Assembly: GCF_029893965.1 (NCBI RefSeq)
Contig: NZ_JARXXP010000018.1
Location: forward strand, 62,001-126,000
Origin: Paenibacillus sp. PastM-3
Lineage (GTDB): Bacteria > Bacillota > Bacilli > Paenibacillales > Paenibacillaceae
DNA: 64,000 nucleotides
Direction: 5' to 3'
Numbering within the stretch: the first letter of the stretch is position 1; each line of letters starts with the position of its first letter. This document shows, one piece after another, positions 53,129-61,769 of the stretch. The notes beneath the pieces were generated by a model that was not told where the DNA came from, searched no databases, and saw nothing but the letters and a program-made list of their open reading frames with translations. The position numbers and the translations under genes were made by a program.

Positions 53129-54190
53129 ATGCTTCATATGAAAAAAGTTACGTTGCAGGTAATTGCCGACGAACTGAACGTTTCCAAAGCTCTGGTATCC
53201 AAAGCGCTATCCAATGATCCCAGCGTTAACGATCTGACCAAAGAGAACATTTGGAAGAAGGCCGAGGAGATGGGCTACCGCGTCAAGCTGGCCCGAATGA
53301 AATTTTCTGCGGCTCAGACCGGCAATATCGCGGTGCTGATGCCCCGTGCTTATCTGGATGATATTGAATACTGGGGCAAGGTGCTCCAGGGGATTGAATC
53401 AGAGCTTAATCAGCATAAGTTCAGCATGATCCTCTCCAGCATTGACCTGACTCTCACCTCCAAGGAGGCACTGCCGACAAGCATTCTGGAGAAAAAGGTA
53501 GACGGGGCCATTGTCATGGGACATCTGCCGGAAAGCTACATAGAGCTGCTGAAGGATAATCATTTTCCGTTTGTCATGCTGGATGCTAATCTGATGGACC
53601 CGACGATTGACCATATTCTGGCCAACAACTATCTCGGTGCTTATCGTGCTACCACGCATTTATTGGAGAACGGCCACCGGCGGCTGGGATTTGTCGGCGA
53701 CAAAAATACTTCATGGAGTTTCCGGGAGAGACACCGTGGATTTCATGAGGCTATTGAAGACTTTACGCGAAAACAGTCAGAGCCTGCCCAGGGAGCCGTT
53801 ATTCCGGGAATCGGTGTCAGCGGAACAGGAATGTACGTATCCTCCGAGCTGCCGGACAGTCTGGAGAAGGAGCTTACCGGCAGCACGCCGCTCACTTCCC
53901 TGTTTTGTGCCAATGATCTAACCGCCTTCGAGGTGTTGAGTGTGATGGATCGCCTTGGGCTGCGCTGTCCTGATGATGTATCGGTGGTCGGCTTTGATGA
54001 TCTGACTTTGTGTGAAATGATGCAGCCCAAGCTGACCACCGTCCGTGTTCCCAAAGCCGATATCGGTATCCGGGCAGTCCAGGTGCTATTGCGCAGAATC
54101 GAGAATCCCGAGATTACGCCGGAGCATGTTCTGCTGTCGACGCAGCTGATCCAGCGTGCTTCGGTGGTGAAGGCGGCTTCCCAGGAGTAA
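53129..54190 (+). CDS. LacI-family transcriptional regulator
   Basis: A 353-residue regulator. The N-terminal helix-turn-helix is VTLQVIADELNVSKALVSKALSN (about residues 6-28), followed by a hinge helix and a periplasmic-binding-protein-like effector domain with TGNIAVLMPR, FVMLDANLMDP, RRLGFVGDK, and VVGFDDLTLCEMMQPKLTTV. It starts at ATG 53129 or, equally plausibly, ATG 53138. As the only LacI gene here, and located at the end of the locus, it is the likely owner of the TGTAAGCGATAACA operators. The effector is probably a manno-sugar. Confidence 0.87.
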   Translation: MLHMKKVTLQVIADELNVSKALVSKALSNDPSVNDLTKENIWKKAEEMGYRVKLARMKFSAAQTGNIAVLMPRAYLDDIEYWGKVLQGIESELNQHKFSMILSSIDLTLTSKEALPTSILEKKVDGAIVMGHLPESYIELLKDNHFPFVMLDANLMDPTIDHILANNYLGAYRATTHLLENGHRRLGFVGDKNTSWSFRERHRGFHEAIEDFTRKQSEPAQGAVIPGIGVSGTGMYVSSELPDSLEKELTGSTPLTSLFCANDLTAFEVLSVMDRLGLRCPDDVSVVGFDDLTLCEMMQPKLTTVRVPKADIGIRAVQVLLRRIENPEITPEHVLLSTQLIQRASVVKAASQE

Positions 54191-54236
54191 ACGAATTCAG
54201 CTTGAATATACTTTAATGTAAGAAACGAATGTAAGA

Positions 54237-54269
54237 AACGGCTGTTCCGTAGAGGAATGCCGTTTTTTT
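54237..54269 (+). terminator. Rho-independent terminator of the LacI gene
   Basis: AACGGC-TGTTCC and GGAAT-GCCGTT form the stem, ending in TTTTTTTG. Confidence 0.85.
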
Positions 54270-54403
54270 GCGTTGTTTTATCCGGGCGGACGGGGAGGCT
54301 TGTGAGCGGCATAATACAAGATATCACTGGCTGAAGGAAAGAGCCTTTGAGGTTTAGTTGGATTTTTGCTATTTATTTTCGGTATTCCAAGGCTTTTACA
54401 GCT

Positions 54404-54542
54404 ATTAGGTGGAAAAACAGCATCTATTCGGACGATTTATCGTTCTGGAGGTGTTTTCGCTGAAATTAAGTGTCGTTTTTCCAATTAAATTCCGGGCAAC
54501 AGGGTTTGACGGAGAATTAGATGGCTTTTTTCCACTTGGTTT
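54404..54542. repeat. Array of TTAAGTGGAAAA-type hairpin motifs, locus 1
   Basis: Three units: ATTAGGTGGAAAAACAGCAT at 54404, ATTAAGTGTCGTTTTTCCAA at about 54465, and, inverted, AGATGGCTTTTTTCCACTTG at about 54519. Spacing is about 61 and 50 bp. The same motif and spacing recur at 61560-61747. Confidence 0.6.
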
Positions 54543-54851
54543 GGCCTCAGCAGCAGCGGCTAAAGCAATCTTTCCATAACAGATATGCTGGATGGCTGCA
54601 TAGTAGTAGGGCGGAGGTTATTTGCGGCATGGGTCTCGGCGAGTCTGTGTATTTCAGCATCGATTCAGCATGTCTCCCCTATGGATACGAGTATGGCTAT
54701 AAGTATGTTTTCAGTGTGAACTCCAGTGTGAACTTCAGCATGCACCATGTAAATTCCTGGATAATAATACGGTAACTTCATACGTTCTACCCTAAATAAC
54801 CCTGTATTGGGTATTTTAGGCGGACCTATTTTTATCAGACTTCCGCCTCAA

Positions 54852-54884
54852 AAGTTACAAAAAGGTTACAATAAGGTTACGATA
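54852..54884 (+). promoter_or_regulatory. Three 11-bp direct repeats (Pho-box-like)
   Basis: TTACA starts at 54855 and 54866, and TTACG at 54877, exactly 11 bp apart, within AAAGTTACAAA, AAGGTTACAAT and AAGGTTACGAT. PhoP of Bacillus binds TTAACA-like repeats with this spacing, so an OmpR/PhoB-type regulator is plausible. Confidence 0.5.
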
Positions 54885-54912
54885 ATGCAAGGGAATATAG
54901 TCCTAGATTTCG

Positions 54913-54956
54913 CTAATTTTCAGCTAACTTTCAGGAAAATTTCAGGTAATTTTCAG
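54913..54956 (+). repeat. Four perfect-register 11-bp repeats ending TTTCAG
   Basis: CTAATTTTCAG, CTAACTTTCAG, GAAAATTTCAG and GTAATTTTCAG follow each other without gaps. The one-helical-turn period suggests a cooperative protein-binding array, 280 bp before the GH3 start. Confidence 0.6.
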
Positions 54957-55234
54957 TGAAACAGGATACAGCCGGCTTCCAGTTACCAAAAAATAACGGA
55001 TGCATGACACGAAAAACTGCGCTACGGTTATACCCGGCAATTCAAAAGCTGCCTGTGCTCACGAAAGACATAGGCACATTCCAGCGTGAAGCCTATACAT
55101 ATTCCAGAATTTCAGGACGAAGGAGGGGAACGCATAACTCGGATTGCCGATCAACAAGGACTGTCCGGCAGCTGGACAGACTGGAATGTGAGGACGGGGC
55201 ATTAGACAGAGACATCCAGGAGGGAACACAGAAC

Positions 55235-57877
55235 ATGAAAGTATCGCCTAAACTACACGCGGTGGTTGCAGCCGCTGCAATCAGTCTATCCGTGCTTGCG
55301 CCTCTGCAGATGGCCGGAGCGTATTCTGCCAGACCATGGCTGGATGCTAAGCATTCTCCGGAAGAACGTACGAAGCTGCTGCTGAAGGAGATGACAACAG
55401 AGGAAAAAGTTGATTTTGTCACAGGTAATGTAAACAATTACTACGGCTTTTATAACGATTCACTGGAGCGGCTTGGCATTCCCGCATTGACGATGGCCGA
55501 TGGGCCGACAGGCGTACGTATTGCCAACCCCGATATACAGAACAAGAAATCTACCGCTTTCCCGGCGCCAATCGCGCTTGCTGCAACCTGGGATACAAAG
55601 GCCGCAGCTCTTTACGGCGATCTGGTCGGAGACGAAGCGTTCCATACAACGCATAACGTGCTGCTGGGGCCCGGGCTCGACATCGCCCGGCTGCCATGGG
55701 GCTCGCGCAACTTTGAGTCGCTCGGAGAGGACCCGCTGCTGCAGTCCAAGCTGGGCGTGGCTTATGTGAATGCTGTACAGAGTCATCCGGTTATGGCAAC
55801 AGCCAAGCATTACCTGCTTAACAATCAGGAGACAGACCGTTTCACAGTGGATTCCGTAGCCAGCGAACGGGCGATTATGGAGATCTACTCCAGACCGTTC
55901 GCAGCGGCGATAAAGGATGCCGGTCTTTCTTCCGTGATGTGCTCATTCAATAAAATTAACGGCACTCCCGCCTGTGAAAGCGAATATGCGCTGACCGATG
56001 TCCTGAGGGACAAGCTGAACTTCGATGGCTTTGTCATGAGTGACTACGGCGCCAATCTCAGCACGACCAAGTCGGCACTGGCCGGACTTGATCTTGAAAC
56101 GCCGGGCGAGCCGTACGGCAAGTGGGGAGGTCAGCTGCTGACAGCTGTTCAGAATGGTGAGGTCAGTGAAGATCGGCTTGATCTGATGGCCGGAAGAACG
56201 CTGACACAGATGTTCGACAAAGGCTTGTTTGACAACAAGCCGGTGAATGTCCAGATTCCGGCGAAGGAGCACGGTAAGGCCGCGCTGAATATTGCCGAGG
56301 ACAGCCTGGTGCTGCTCCAGAACAAGAACAAGGCGCTGCCGCTGGATGAAGACAAGCTGAAGTCCATTGCTGTCATCGGTCCGGATGCCGACAGCTATGC
56401 TACAGTTGGGGGAAGCTCGCTGGTTACTCCAACGTACACAGTCACTCCGCTGGATGCCATCCGCGACCGTGCCGGCAGCGGCGTTAAAGTCAGCTACGCA
56501 CCGGGTACCGATCCTGTAGGAACCGGCGATATCGTCAACGGTCCTTCCGCAATTCCATCCTCTGTCCTCACTCCTGCAGGAGATGGGGAAGGCACCGGAC
56601 TTAGCGGTGAATACTGGCCTAACAACAAAATGGAAGGCGAGCCTACGCTTACCCGGACAGACGGTCAGGTCAATCTGAATCTCGGCTTCTATAACTTTGA
56701 CGGGTTGAACGGCCAATCCTCCAAGCTGCCGCAGACACCGGGCAATCTGAACAGCATGATGTCCGCCCGCTGGAACGGTTACTTGACTGCTCCCAAGACA
56801 GGGAAGTACAATCTTAGCCTGACCAGTGTCGGCACCGGCAAGCTGTATCTGGACGGCAAGCTGCTGATCGACAGCGACGGAACCACGCTGAAGACAGAAA
56901 AGGCTGCTGTAACCCTGACCAAGGGCGAACGTCATGAGATCAAAATCGAATACAAGACGTACTACAAGGAAGGTGTATCCACTGACTTCGGCGGTACCGT
57001 CCGGCTCGGCTGGGAGCCGCCGGCAGGTGCGGTTGACACCAAGATGCAGGAAGCTGTTAATCTGGCCAAAAAATCCGATGTTGCCGTTGTTGTTGTCCGT
57101 ACTTATGAAAGTGAAGGCTACTATGACCGTTCGGATCTGGATCTGCCGAATAATCAGGACCGTCTGATCTCCGAAGTGGCTGCTGCCAACCCGAATACGA
57201 TCGTGGTATCCATGAGCGGAAGAGCGGTTGAGATGGACGGATGGCAGAATAAGGTCAAGTCGATCGTCCAGGCCTGGTTTACCGGGCAGGAGCAGGGTGA
57301 CGCTATTGCACGGGTGCTGTTCGGAGATGTGAATCCTTCCGGCAAGCTGCCGGTTACGTTCCCGGTCAACGAAGACAGTACGCCGGTATCGTCTGTTGCA
57401 CAATTCCCGGGAGTGAATGGCAAGGGCGAGTACAGTGAAGGTGTTATGGTGGGTTACCGCGGATATGGATATTCCGGAATCAAGCCGGCGTTCGCGTTCG
57501 GCCACGGCTTATCCTACACTACCTTCGACTACCGTAATGTTCATGCGAATGTAAGCGGCAAAGGCGCTAACCGCAAGATGACGGTGTCCCTGAATCTCCG
57601 AAATACCGGTAAAGTTACTGGTGCCGAGGTAGTTCAGGTGTATGTCGGTCAGCTGCCGACCAAGGTTGCTACCGCTCCGAAACAGCTGGCCGGCTTTTCC
57701 AAGGTTGAGCTGAAGCCCGGCAAGCAGCAGCGTGTTCAGATCGAGCTGGATGCCAAAGCGCTGTCTTACTGGGATGAGAAAACGGACAAATGGGTAATGC
57801 CATCCGGTAAGGTGCCGGTTTATGTCGGCAGCGCGTCGGATGATATCCGCCTGAAGACCAGCCTGACGATTAAATAA
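55235..57877 (+). CDS. Secreted GH3 beta-glycosidase with PA14 insert
   Basis: An 880-residue GH3 enzyme. ATG 55235 follows GGAGGG and starts a signal peptide (MKVSPKLHAVVAAAAISLSV...). The N-terminal barrel contains TMADGPTGVR, ATAKHYLLNNQET, and GFVMSDYGA with nucleophile Asp270. The second GH3 domain is split by a PA14 carbohydrate-binding domain (about residues 452-598), as in beta-glucosidases of the BglB/KmBglI type. An FN3-like domain (about 770-880) ends the protein. It is secreted but has no visible anchor. It probably cuts beta-glucosidic ends outside the cell. It stands alone, with an unusual repeat-rich upstream region. Confidence 0.88.
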   Translation: MKVSPKLHAVVAAAAISLSVLAPLQMAGAYSARPWLDAKHSPEERTKLLLKEMTTEEKVDFVTGNVNNYYGFYNDSLERLGIPALTMADGPTGVRIANPDIQNKKSTAFPAPIALAATWDTKAAALYGDLVGDEAFHTTHNVLLGPGLDIARLPWGSRNFESLGEDPLLQSKLGVAYVNAVQSHPVMATAKHYLLNNQETDRFTVDSVASERAIMEIYSRPFAAAIKDAGLSSVMCSFNKINGTPACESEYALTDVLRDKLNFDGFVMSDYGANLSTTKSALAGLDLETPGEPYGKWGGQLLTAVQNGEVSEDRLDLMAGRTLTQMFDKGLFDNKPVNVQIPAKEHGKAALNIAEDSLVLLQNKNKALPLDEDKLKSIAVIGPDADSYATVGGSSLVTPTYTVTPLDAIRDRAGSGVKVSYAPGTDPVGTGDIVNGPSAIPSSVLTPAGDGEGTGLSGEYWPNNKMEGEPTLTRTDGQVNLNLGFYNFDGLNGQSSKLPQTPGNLNSMMSARWNGYLTAPKTGKYNLSLTSVGTGKLYLDGKLLIDSDGTTLKTEKAAVTLTKGERHEIKIEYKTYYKEGVSTDFGGTVRLGWEPPAGAVDTKMQEAVNLAKKSDVAVVVVRTYESEGYYDRSDLDLPNNQDRLISEVAAANPNTIVVSMSGRAVEMDGWQNKVKSIVQAWFTGQEQGDAIARVLFGDVNPSGKLPVTFPVNEDSTPVSSVAQFPGVNGKGEYSEGVMVGYRGYGYSGIKPAFAFGHGLSYTTFDYRNVHANVSGKGANRKMTVSLNLRNTGKVTGAEVVQVYVGQLPTKVATAPKQLAGFSKVELKPGKQQRVQIELDAKALSYWDEKTDKWVMPSGKVPVYVGSASDDIRLKTSLTIK

Positions 57878-58003
57878 GCTGATTTCAATAAAAAGATCGA
57901 ACGATGAAGCAGAAATTTCCGGGCAAGAAAAAGCATAGCTGGCCAAGTGTGTGACGGGTAGCACAGCTGTGTAACGGACAATGACGCAGATTCATGGATC
58001 GGG

Positions 58004-58035
58004 CCGGGGGAGAAGTCATGCCTCCGGTTTTTTTT
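58004..58035 (+). terminator. Rho-independent terminator
   Basis: CCGGGGGAG and CCTCCGG pair, followed by eight Ts. It lies between GH3 and GH30, so they are probably separate transcripts. Confidence 0.75.
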
Positions 58036-58054
58036 ATTAATAGGGGGAGAGATC

Positions 58055-59560
58055 ATGCGCAGACGTAAACTGTTATTAGCGGTGGCTGCAGCCGCAGCTG
58101 CACTAACGGCCTTGACCGCAGTGATACTGTACAATTACAAGCCGGAACAGACCCGGCCGTCTCCGTTAGAAGTGAAAGCCTGGGTAACAACGGGAGATCA
58201 GTCCAGTCTGCTTGCTCCGCAGGAGCCGTTCTTTTTCCGGGATTCGGCAGATACGGATGGTGAGAAGGCACAGTCAGCTGCCGGACAACCCGTTATAACG
58301 GTGAATCCGGACCAGAAATATCAGACGATGGACGGCTTCGGCGCTTCCGTTACCGGCTCTTCCGCTTTTCTGATCAATCAGCAAATGTCTGAGGTTCAGC
58401 GCGATGCACTGGTAAAAGATCTGTTCACGCCTGAGGGGATACACCTGAGCTTTGTCCGCCACTCCGTCGGCGCTTCCGACTTCTCGGTCGATGCAGACGG
58501 TAATCCGGCTAGTTATACCTATGATGACACGGAATCCGGAGAGGATTACGGGCTGGAGCGGTTCTCCACCGCCAAAGACAAGGATGTGACGGGGCTGCTG
58601 CAGCGTATCGTGGATACGAACGAAACGGTGAAGGTGATGGGAACGCCCTGGACGGCTCCGCCCTGGATGAAATACGGGGAACAGATTCATAACGGATGGT
58701 ATTTAAACTATGCCGAGCCGCATGTATATGCTGCCTATGCGCAGTATTTGGCACGATATATTAAAGATTATGAGAAGCTGGGAATCCCCGTTTATGCGTT
58801 GACTGTACAGAACGAGCCGGAATTCACGACAGCGGATTATCCCAGCATGAGTATGGGAGCGGAAGAGCAGGCTTATTTTATCGGAAATTTCCTGGGGCCG
58901 GAGTTTCAGAGGCAAGGCATTACGTCCAAAATTGTGGCGTTCGACCATAACTGGGACATCGCGGAGAGCTATACGCAGACCGTACTTAGTGATGCAAAAG
59001 CGAACGCCTACACCGACGGCACAGCCTATCATTGTTATGCGGGTTCGCCGGACGTGATGAGCAAGGTGCACGAAGCCCATCCCGAAAAAGAGATCTATGT
59101 AACGGAGTGCAGCGGAGGCGCTTGGAGTGAGGATTTCGGTGATAACCTGACCTGGCTGATGTCCCAGCTGATCATCGGCGGGCCCCGCAACTGGGCAAAG
59201 ACTGTGCTGCTGTGGAACCTGGCTCTTGATCCTGAAGGCGGGCCAACGAACGGGGGCTGCTCGAATTGCCGCGGTGTTGTAACCATAGACGGTCAAGGGG
59301 AGGCAGGCTACTCACGGAATGTGGAGTATTACGCCCTGGGACATGCCAGCCGGTTCGCTCTTCCCGGAGCGGTCCGCATCGAATCGACGCAAGCTGCCGG
59401 GATCGAAAATGTCGCCTACCGCAATCCCGACGGCTCCCTTGTGCTGATCGCGCTCAATCCGGCGGATGAGGACCGTGCGTTCAGCGTGCAATGGTCGGAG
59501 CGTACATTTACCTTTACTTTAAAGGCCCGTTCGGCGGTGACGTTTAAATGGCAGCCATAG
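58055..59560 (+). CDS. GH30 family glycosidase, exported
   Basis: A 501-residue protein. An N-terminal signal peptide or anchor (RRRKLLLAVAAAAAALTALT, about 1-25) is followed by the GH30 barrel: YQTMDGFGASVTGSSAFL, PWTAPPWMK, LTVQNEPEF with acid/base Glu254, YVTECSGG with nucleophile Glu351, and a C-terminal beta-sandwich ending in the family-typical TFTLKARSAVTFKW. Glucosylceramidase-like and beta-1,6-glucanase members share these motifs, so beta-glucan is a likelier target than glucuronoxylan. GGGGGAG precedes the ATG. There is no surface-anchoring domain, but the hydrophobic N terminus could keep it membrane-bound. Confidence 0.85.
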   Translation: MRRRKLLLAVAAAAAALTALTAVILYNYKPEQTRPSPLEVKAWVTTGDQSSLLAPQEPFFFRDSADTDGEKAQSAAGQPVITVNPDQKYQTMDGFGASVTGSSAFLINQQMSEVQRDALVKDLFTPEGIHLSFVRHSVGASDFSVDADGNPASYTYDDTESGEDYGLERFSTAKDKDVTGLLQRIVDTNETVKVMGTPWTAPPWMKYGEQIHNGWYLNYAEPHVYAAYAQYLARYIKDYEKLGIPVYALTVQNEPEFTTADYPSMSMGAEEQAYFIGNFLGPEFQRQGITSKIVAFDHNWDIAESYTQTVLSDAKANAYTDGTAYHCYAGSPDVMSKVHEAHPEKEIYVTECSGGAWSEDFGDNLTWLMSQLIIGGPRNWAKTVLLWNLALDPEGGPTNGGCSNCRGVVTIDGQGEAGYSRNVEYYALGHASRFALPGAVRIESTQAAGIENVAYRNPDGSLVLIALNPADEDRAFSVQWSERTFTFTLKARSAVTFKWQP

Positions 59561-59609
59561 GACGGAACAACAGCAAGGCGGACTCTTACGTACATGAATT
59601 TTATTTATT

Positions 59610-59640
59610 TGTGACCCTATGACCCCTGTGCCGGTCTAAC
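59610..59640 (+). promoter_or_regulatory. Putative ECF-type promoter
   Basis: TGTGACC, about 17 bp and GTCTAAC lie 33 bp before the sigma gene. It resembles the AAC/GTC-type elements of autoregulated ECF sigma factors more than a sigma-A promoter. This is inferred from pattern only. Confidence 0.4.
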
Positions 59641-59672
59641 TAGTATAAACACCAGCAAGAAGAAAGGAGTGT

Positions 59673-60206
59673 ATGACATTGGATTTAGCCAATCTTACGG
59701 TTCAGGCCAAAGCGGGCGACCGTGAAGCTTTTATCAGCCTGGTTAAGCAGCTGGAGAATTCTTTGTATTATATGGCCAAATCGATGCTGGGCAAGGAAGA
59801 GGATGTAGCGGATGCGCTGCAGGAAACGATTTTGAAGGCTTACAAATCCATACATTCCCTGCGTGAGCCCCAGTTCGTCAAAACCTGGATGTTCCGGATT
59901 CTGATGAACGAATGTAACTCCATCCTGTCGCGCCGTTCCCGTACGGTTGTGTACGCAGAGGTTCCGGAGTCCGCTTCCCCTTCAGGCGAATATGACAAGG
60001 TTGATCTGAGAGAGGCTGTTGATCGCCTTGAAGAGAAGATGAGGATTGTGGTCATCCTGCATTATTTTGAAGACCTGCCGCTGCGGCAGATCGCCAGTGT
60101 GCTTGAAATTTCAGAGAGTGCGGTAAAAATGCGGCTTGCGAGAGCGAGGGAAGCCTTGCTGAAGGTTTTTACAATTAACCAAGAGGGGACGATAAGCTAT
60201 GGATAA
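59673..60206 (+). CDS. ECF-subfamily RNA polymerase sigma factor
   Basis: A 177-residue sigma-70 family protein. Region 2 covers about residues 12-80 (EEDVADALQETILKAYKSIH, FVKTWMFRILMNECNSIL). Region 4 covers about 115-165 (VVILHYFEDLPLRQIASVLEISESAVKMRLARARE). Region 3 is absent, as expected for ECF factors. GAAAGGAG precedes ATG 59673. Its end overlaps the next gene by 8 bp, the usual sigma/anti-sigma arrangement. The stimulus is unknown. Confidence 0.92.
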   Translation: MTLDLANLTVQAKAGDREAFISLVKQLENSLYYMAKSMLGKEEDVADALQETILKAYKSIHSLREPQFVKTWMFRILMNECNSILSRRSRTVVYAEVPESASPSGEYDKVDLREAVDRLEEKMRIVVILHYFEDLPLRQIASVLEISESAVKMRLARAREALLKVFTINQEGTISYG

Positions 60207-61326
60207 GCTTAACCTGGATCAGGAATTCAAAGGATTGAAGGAGGGAAATGCAGCTGCGGGTATGCCCATCTCTCCGCTTGTCCGTGCCCGCTTGGATGAG
60301 ACATATGCCTCACTGCCGGAGCAGCGGGCCGGAAGCAGAAGGAAACCACAGTCGAAGCTCCGCCGGTTGAGCTCTGCCACAGCAGCAGCCTTCGTTCTCG
60401 GTGCAGGCTTGTTCGCCTCCGGCTTTGTATCCCCGGCAATGGCAGATTCGCTCAAAAGCATACCGCTCATCGGAAGCCTGTTCAGCTCGATTGAAGGGGA
60501 TATTGGCCTGCGGAACGCCGGCGACCTCGGGCTGGCCTCCAGCGTGAACAGTGAAGTGTCATACAAGGACGTCAAGCTTGAGGTCACCGAAACCGTGTTT
60601 GACGGCAGCCGGGCAGCTTTTCTGCTAAAGGTAGAGGCTCCGAATCTGAAGAACGGCGAGTTTGATACCGGTAATAAGAAGGTGAAGCTCAGCGATGCCA
60701 TTAGCAATCTGACGCTCGCGGTAGACGGTGAACAGCAGGGTGACCCCGGCTCTATCCTGCAGGGCGGTTACTACACAGACGCCGGTGAAGCCCATCCGGA
60801 TATGCTGATTTTTGAAGAGGTGTTTGAAGCAGCCGGCAGCAGTACCGTTCCTGATAGCTTTACGGCAGAAGCCCTTCTTACTCTGGAAGGTATCGACCAC
60901 GAATTCAAGCTGGACATTCCCTTCAAAAAAACAACCGAAGACATCATTAATGTGCGGCCTGATGCTCTGTCCGCTAATGACGAGCTGTCCCTTACAGTGG
61001 CAGAACTGCAGAGTACCCCTTTAACGACCCGTATTGACTATTCCATAGCCTTGTTCAATGCAGATACATTGACAGAGAAGGAAGAAAAACGGTTGAACAA
61101 GATCCGGGTTGCGGTTTATGACGATCAGGGACGCCAGCTTCCGGCTCTGAACGGGGACGGGCAGTATTCTGCCAACGCACTTAGCTTCGACGCTAGATAT
61201 GCAACAACTTCGGGAACCACCTCTTATCTGCTGTTAAAGCCATTTATAGTAGAGGATGATTTCGCAGAGACGGTGAAGGAGAAGCAGTTCATCAAGGGAC
61301 TGGAGCTGAAGATCGAACTTCCTTAA
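60199..61326 (+). CDS. DUF4179-type anti-sigma factor, membrane protein
   Basis: A 375-residue protein. A cytoplasmic N-terminal part (about 1-58) is followed by a single membrane helix (ATAAAFVLGAGLFASGFVSPAMA, about 60-82) and an extracellular DUF4179-like region (LKSIPLIGSLFSSIEGDIGL...). Its ATG overlaps the sigma gene, so it is almost certainly that factor's regulator, holding it until an envelope signal arrives. No protease site is evident. Confidence 0.8.
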   Translation: MDKLNLDQEFKGLKEGNAAAGMPISPLVRARLDETYASLPEQRAGSRRKPQSKLRRLSSATAAAFVLGAGLFASGFVSPAMADSLKSIPLIGSLFSSIEGDIGLRNAGDLGLASSVNSEVSYKDVKLEVTETVFDGSRAAFLLKVEAPNLKNGEFDTGNKKVKLSDAISNLTLAVDGEQQGDPGSILQGGYYTDAGEAHPDMLIFEEVFEAAGSSTVPDSFTAEALLTLEGIDHEFKLDIPFKKTTEDIINVRPDALSANDELSLTVAELQSTPLTTRIDYSIALFNADTLTEKEEKRLNKIRVAVYDDQGRQLPALNGDGQYSANALSFDARYATTSGTTSYLLLKPFIVEDDFAETVKEKQFIKGLELKIELP

Positions 61327-61331
61327 CTGCA

Positions 61332-61747
61332 GTTTATACAACTAAATCCCCGCGTCGTCGTCTGCTTCCGCTCTATAAGTGCATTCCGTGCAACTAAAAT
61401 GGGCCGAATCACGTAAATCGGACTTTTTCGGGAGATTTAAGTGTACAGCATACAACTAAGTGCCGGCTCACGCAGAAAATAGCCGATATAGTTGTACAGA
61501 AGACATCTATGCTGATTATTACGGTCCTGTAATGCTCCTACAAGCGGCGGCTGACCAAACTAAGTGGAAAAATGCTATCTAATGCTTGGCTAACTACCGG
61601 TTTGAGGAATCTAGGTGGAAAAATGCTACTTAATTATACAATTATCGCTCCAAGAGGGGTTTTTGGCCTAAACTAAGTGCTGATTTTCCAACTATTTATT
61701 ATAAAAGTTGAGAAATGATGGAATTAAGTGCCGAGAATCCAACTAAT
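61332..61747. repeat. Array of TAAGTG...CAACTA hairpin motifs, locus 2, filling a 440-bp gap
   Basis: At least six units: ATAAGTGCATTCCGTGCAAC (61375), TTAAGTGTACAGCATACAAC (61438), CTAAGTGGAAAAATGCTATC (61560), CTAGGTGGAAAAATGCTACT (61611), CTAAGTGCTGATTTTCCAAC (61674) and TTAAGTGCCGAGAATCCAAC (61724). A partial unit lies at 61334. Spacing alternates near 62 and 50 bp in the second half. No open frame of note is present between the anti-sigma gene and the rubredoxin relic. Confidence 0.6.
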
Positions 61748-61769
61748 TAACTCACAGGAGGAATATATA

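Larger units (their letters stand above)
54270..55234. other. 965-bp repeat-rich intergenic region
   Basis: No convincing gene. An 84-codon plus frame (54521-54775) has no start signal or family resemblance. The stretch holds a hairpin-motif array (54404-54542), a palindrome CCTAAATAACCC...GGGTATTTTAGG (54791-54820), three TTAC repeats (54852-54884) and four TTTCAG repeats (54913-54956). A 278-bp leader precedes GH3. The GH3 frame is open back to 54956, but that part has no signal peptide or start signal and is treated as untranslated. Confidence 0.6.

Noticed and set aside
54521..54775. 84-codon frame in the repeat-rich intergenic region
   Set aside because: No start signal, low-complexity Tyr/Ser-rich sequence and overlap with a repeat unit; judged non-coding.
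54956..55234. N-terminal extension of the GH3 frame by 93 codons
   Set aside because: The extension precedes a normal signal peptide with its own GGAGGG site and begins within the TTTCAG array; it is treated as leader DNA.
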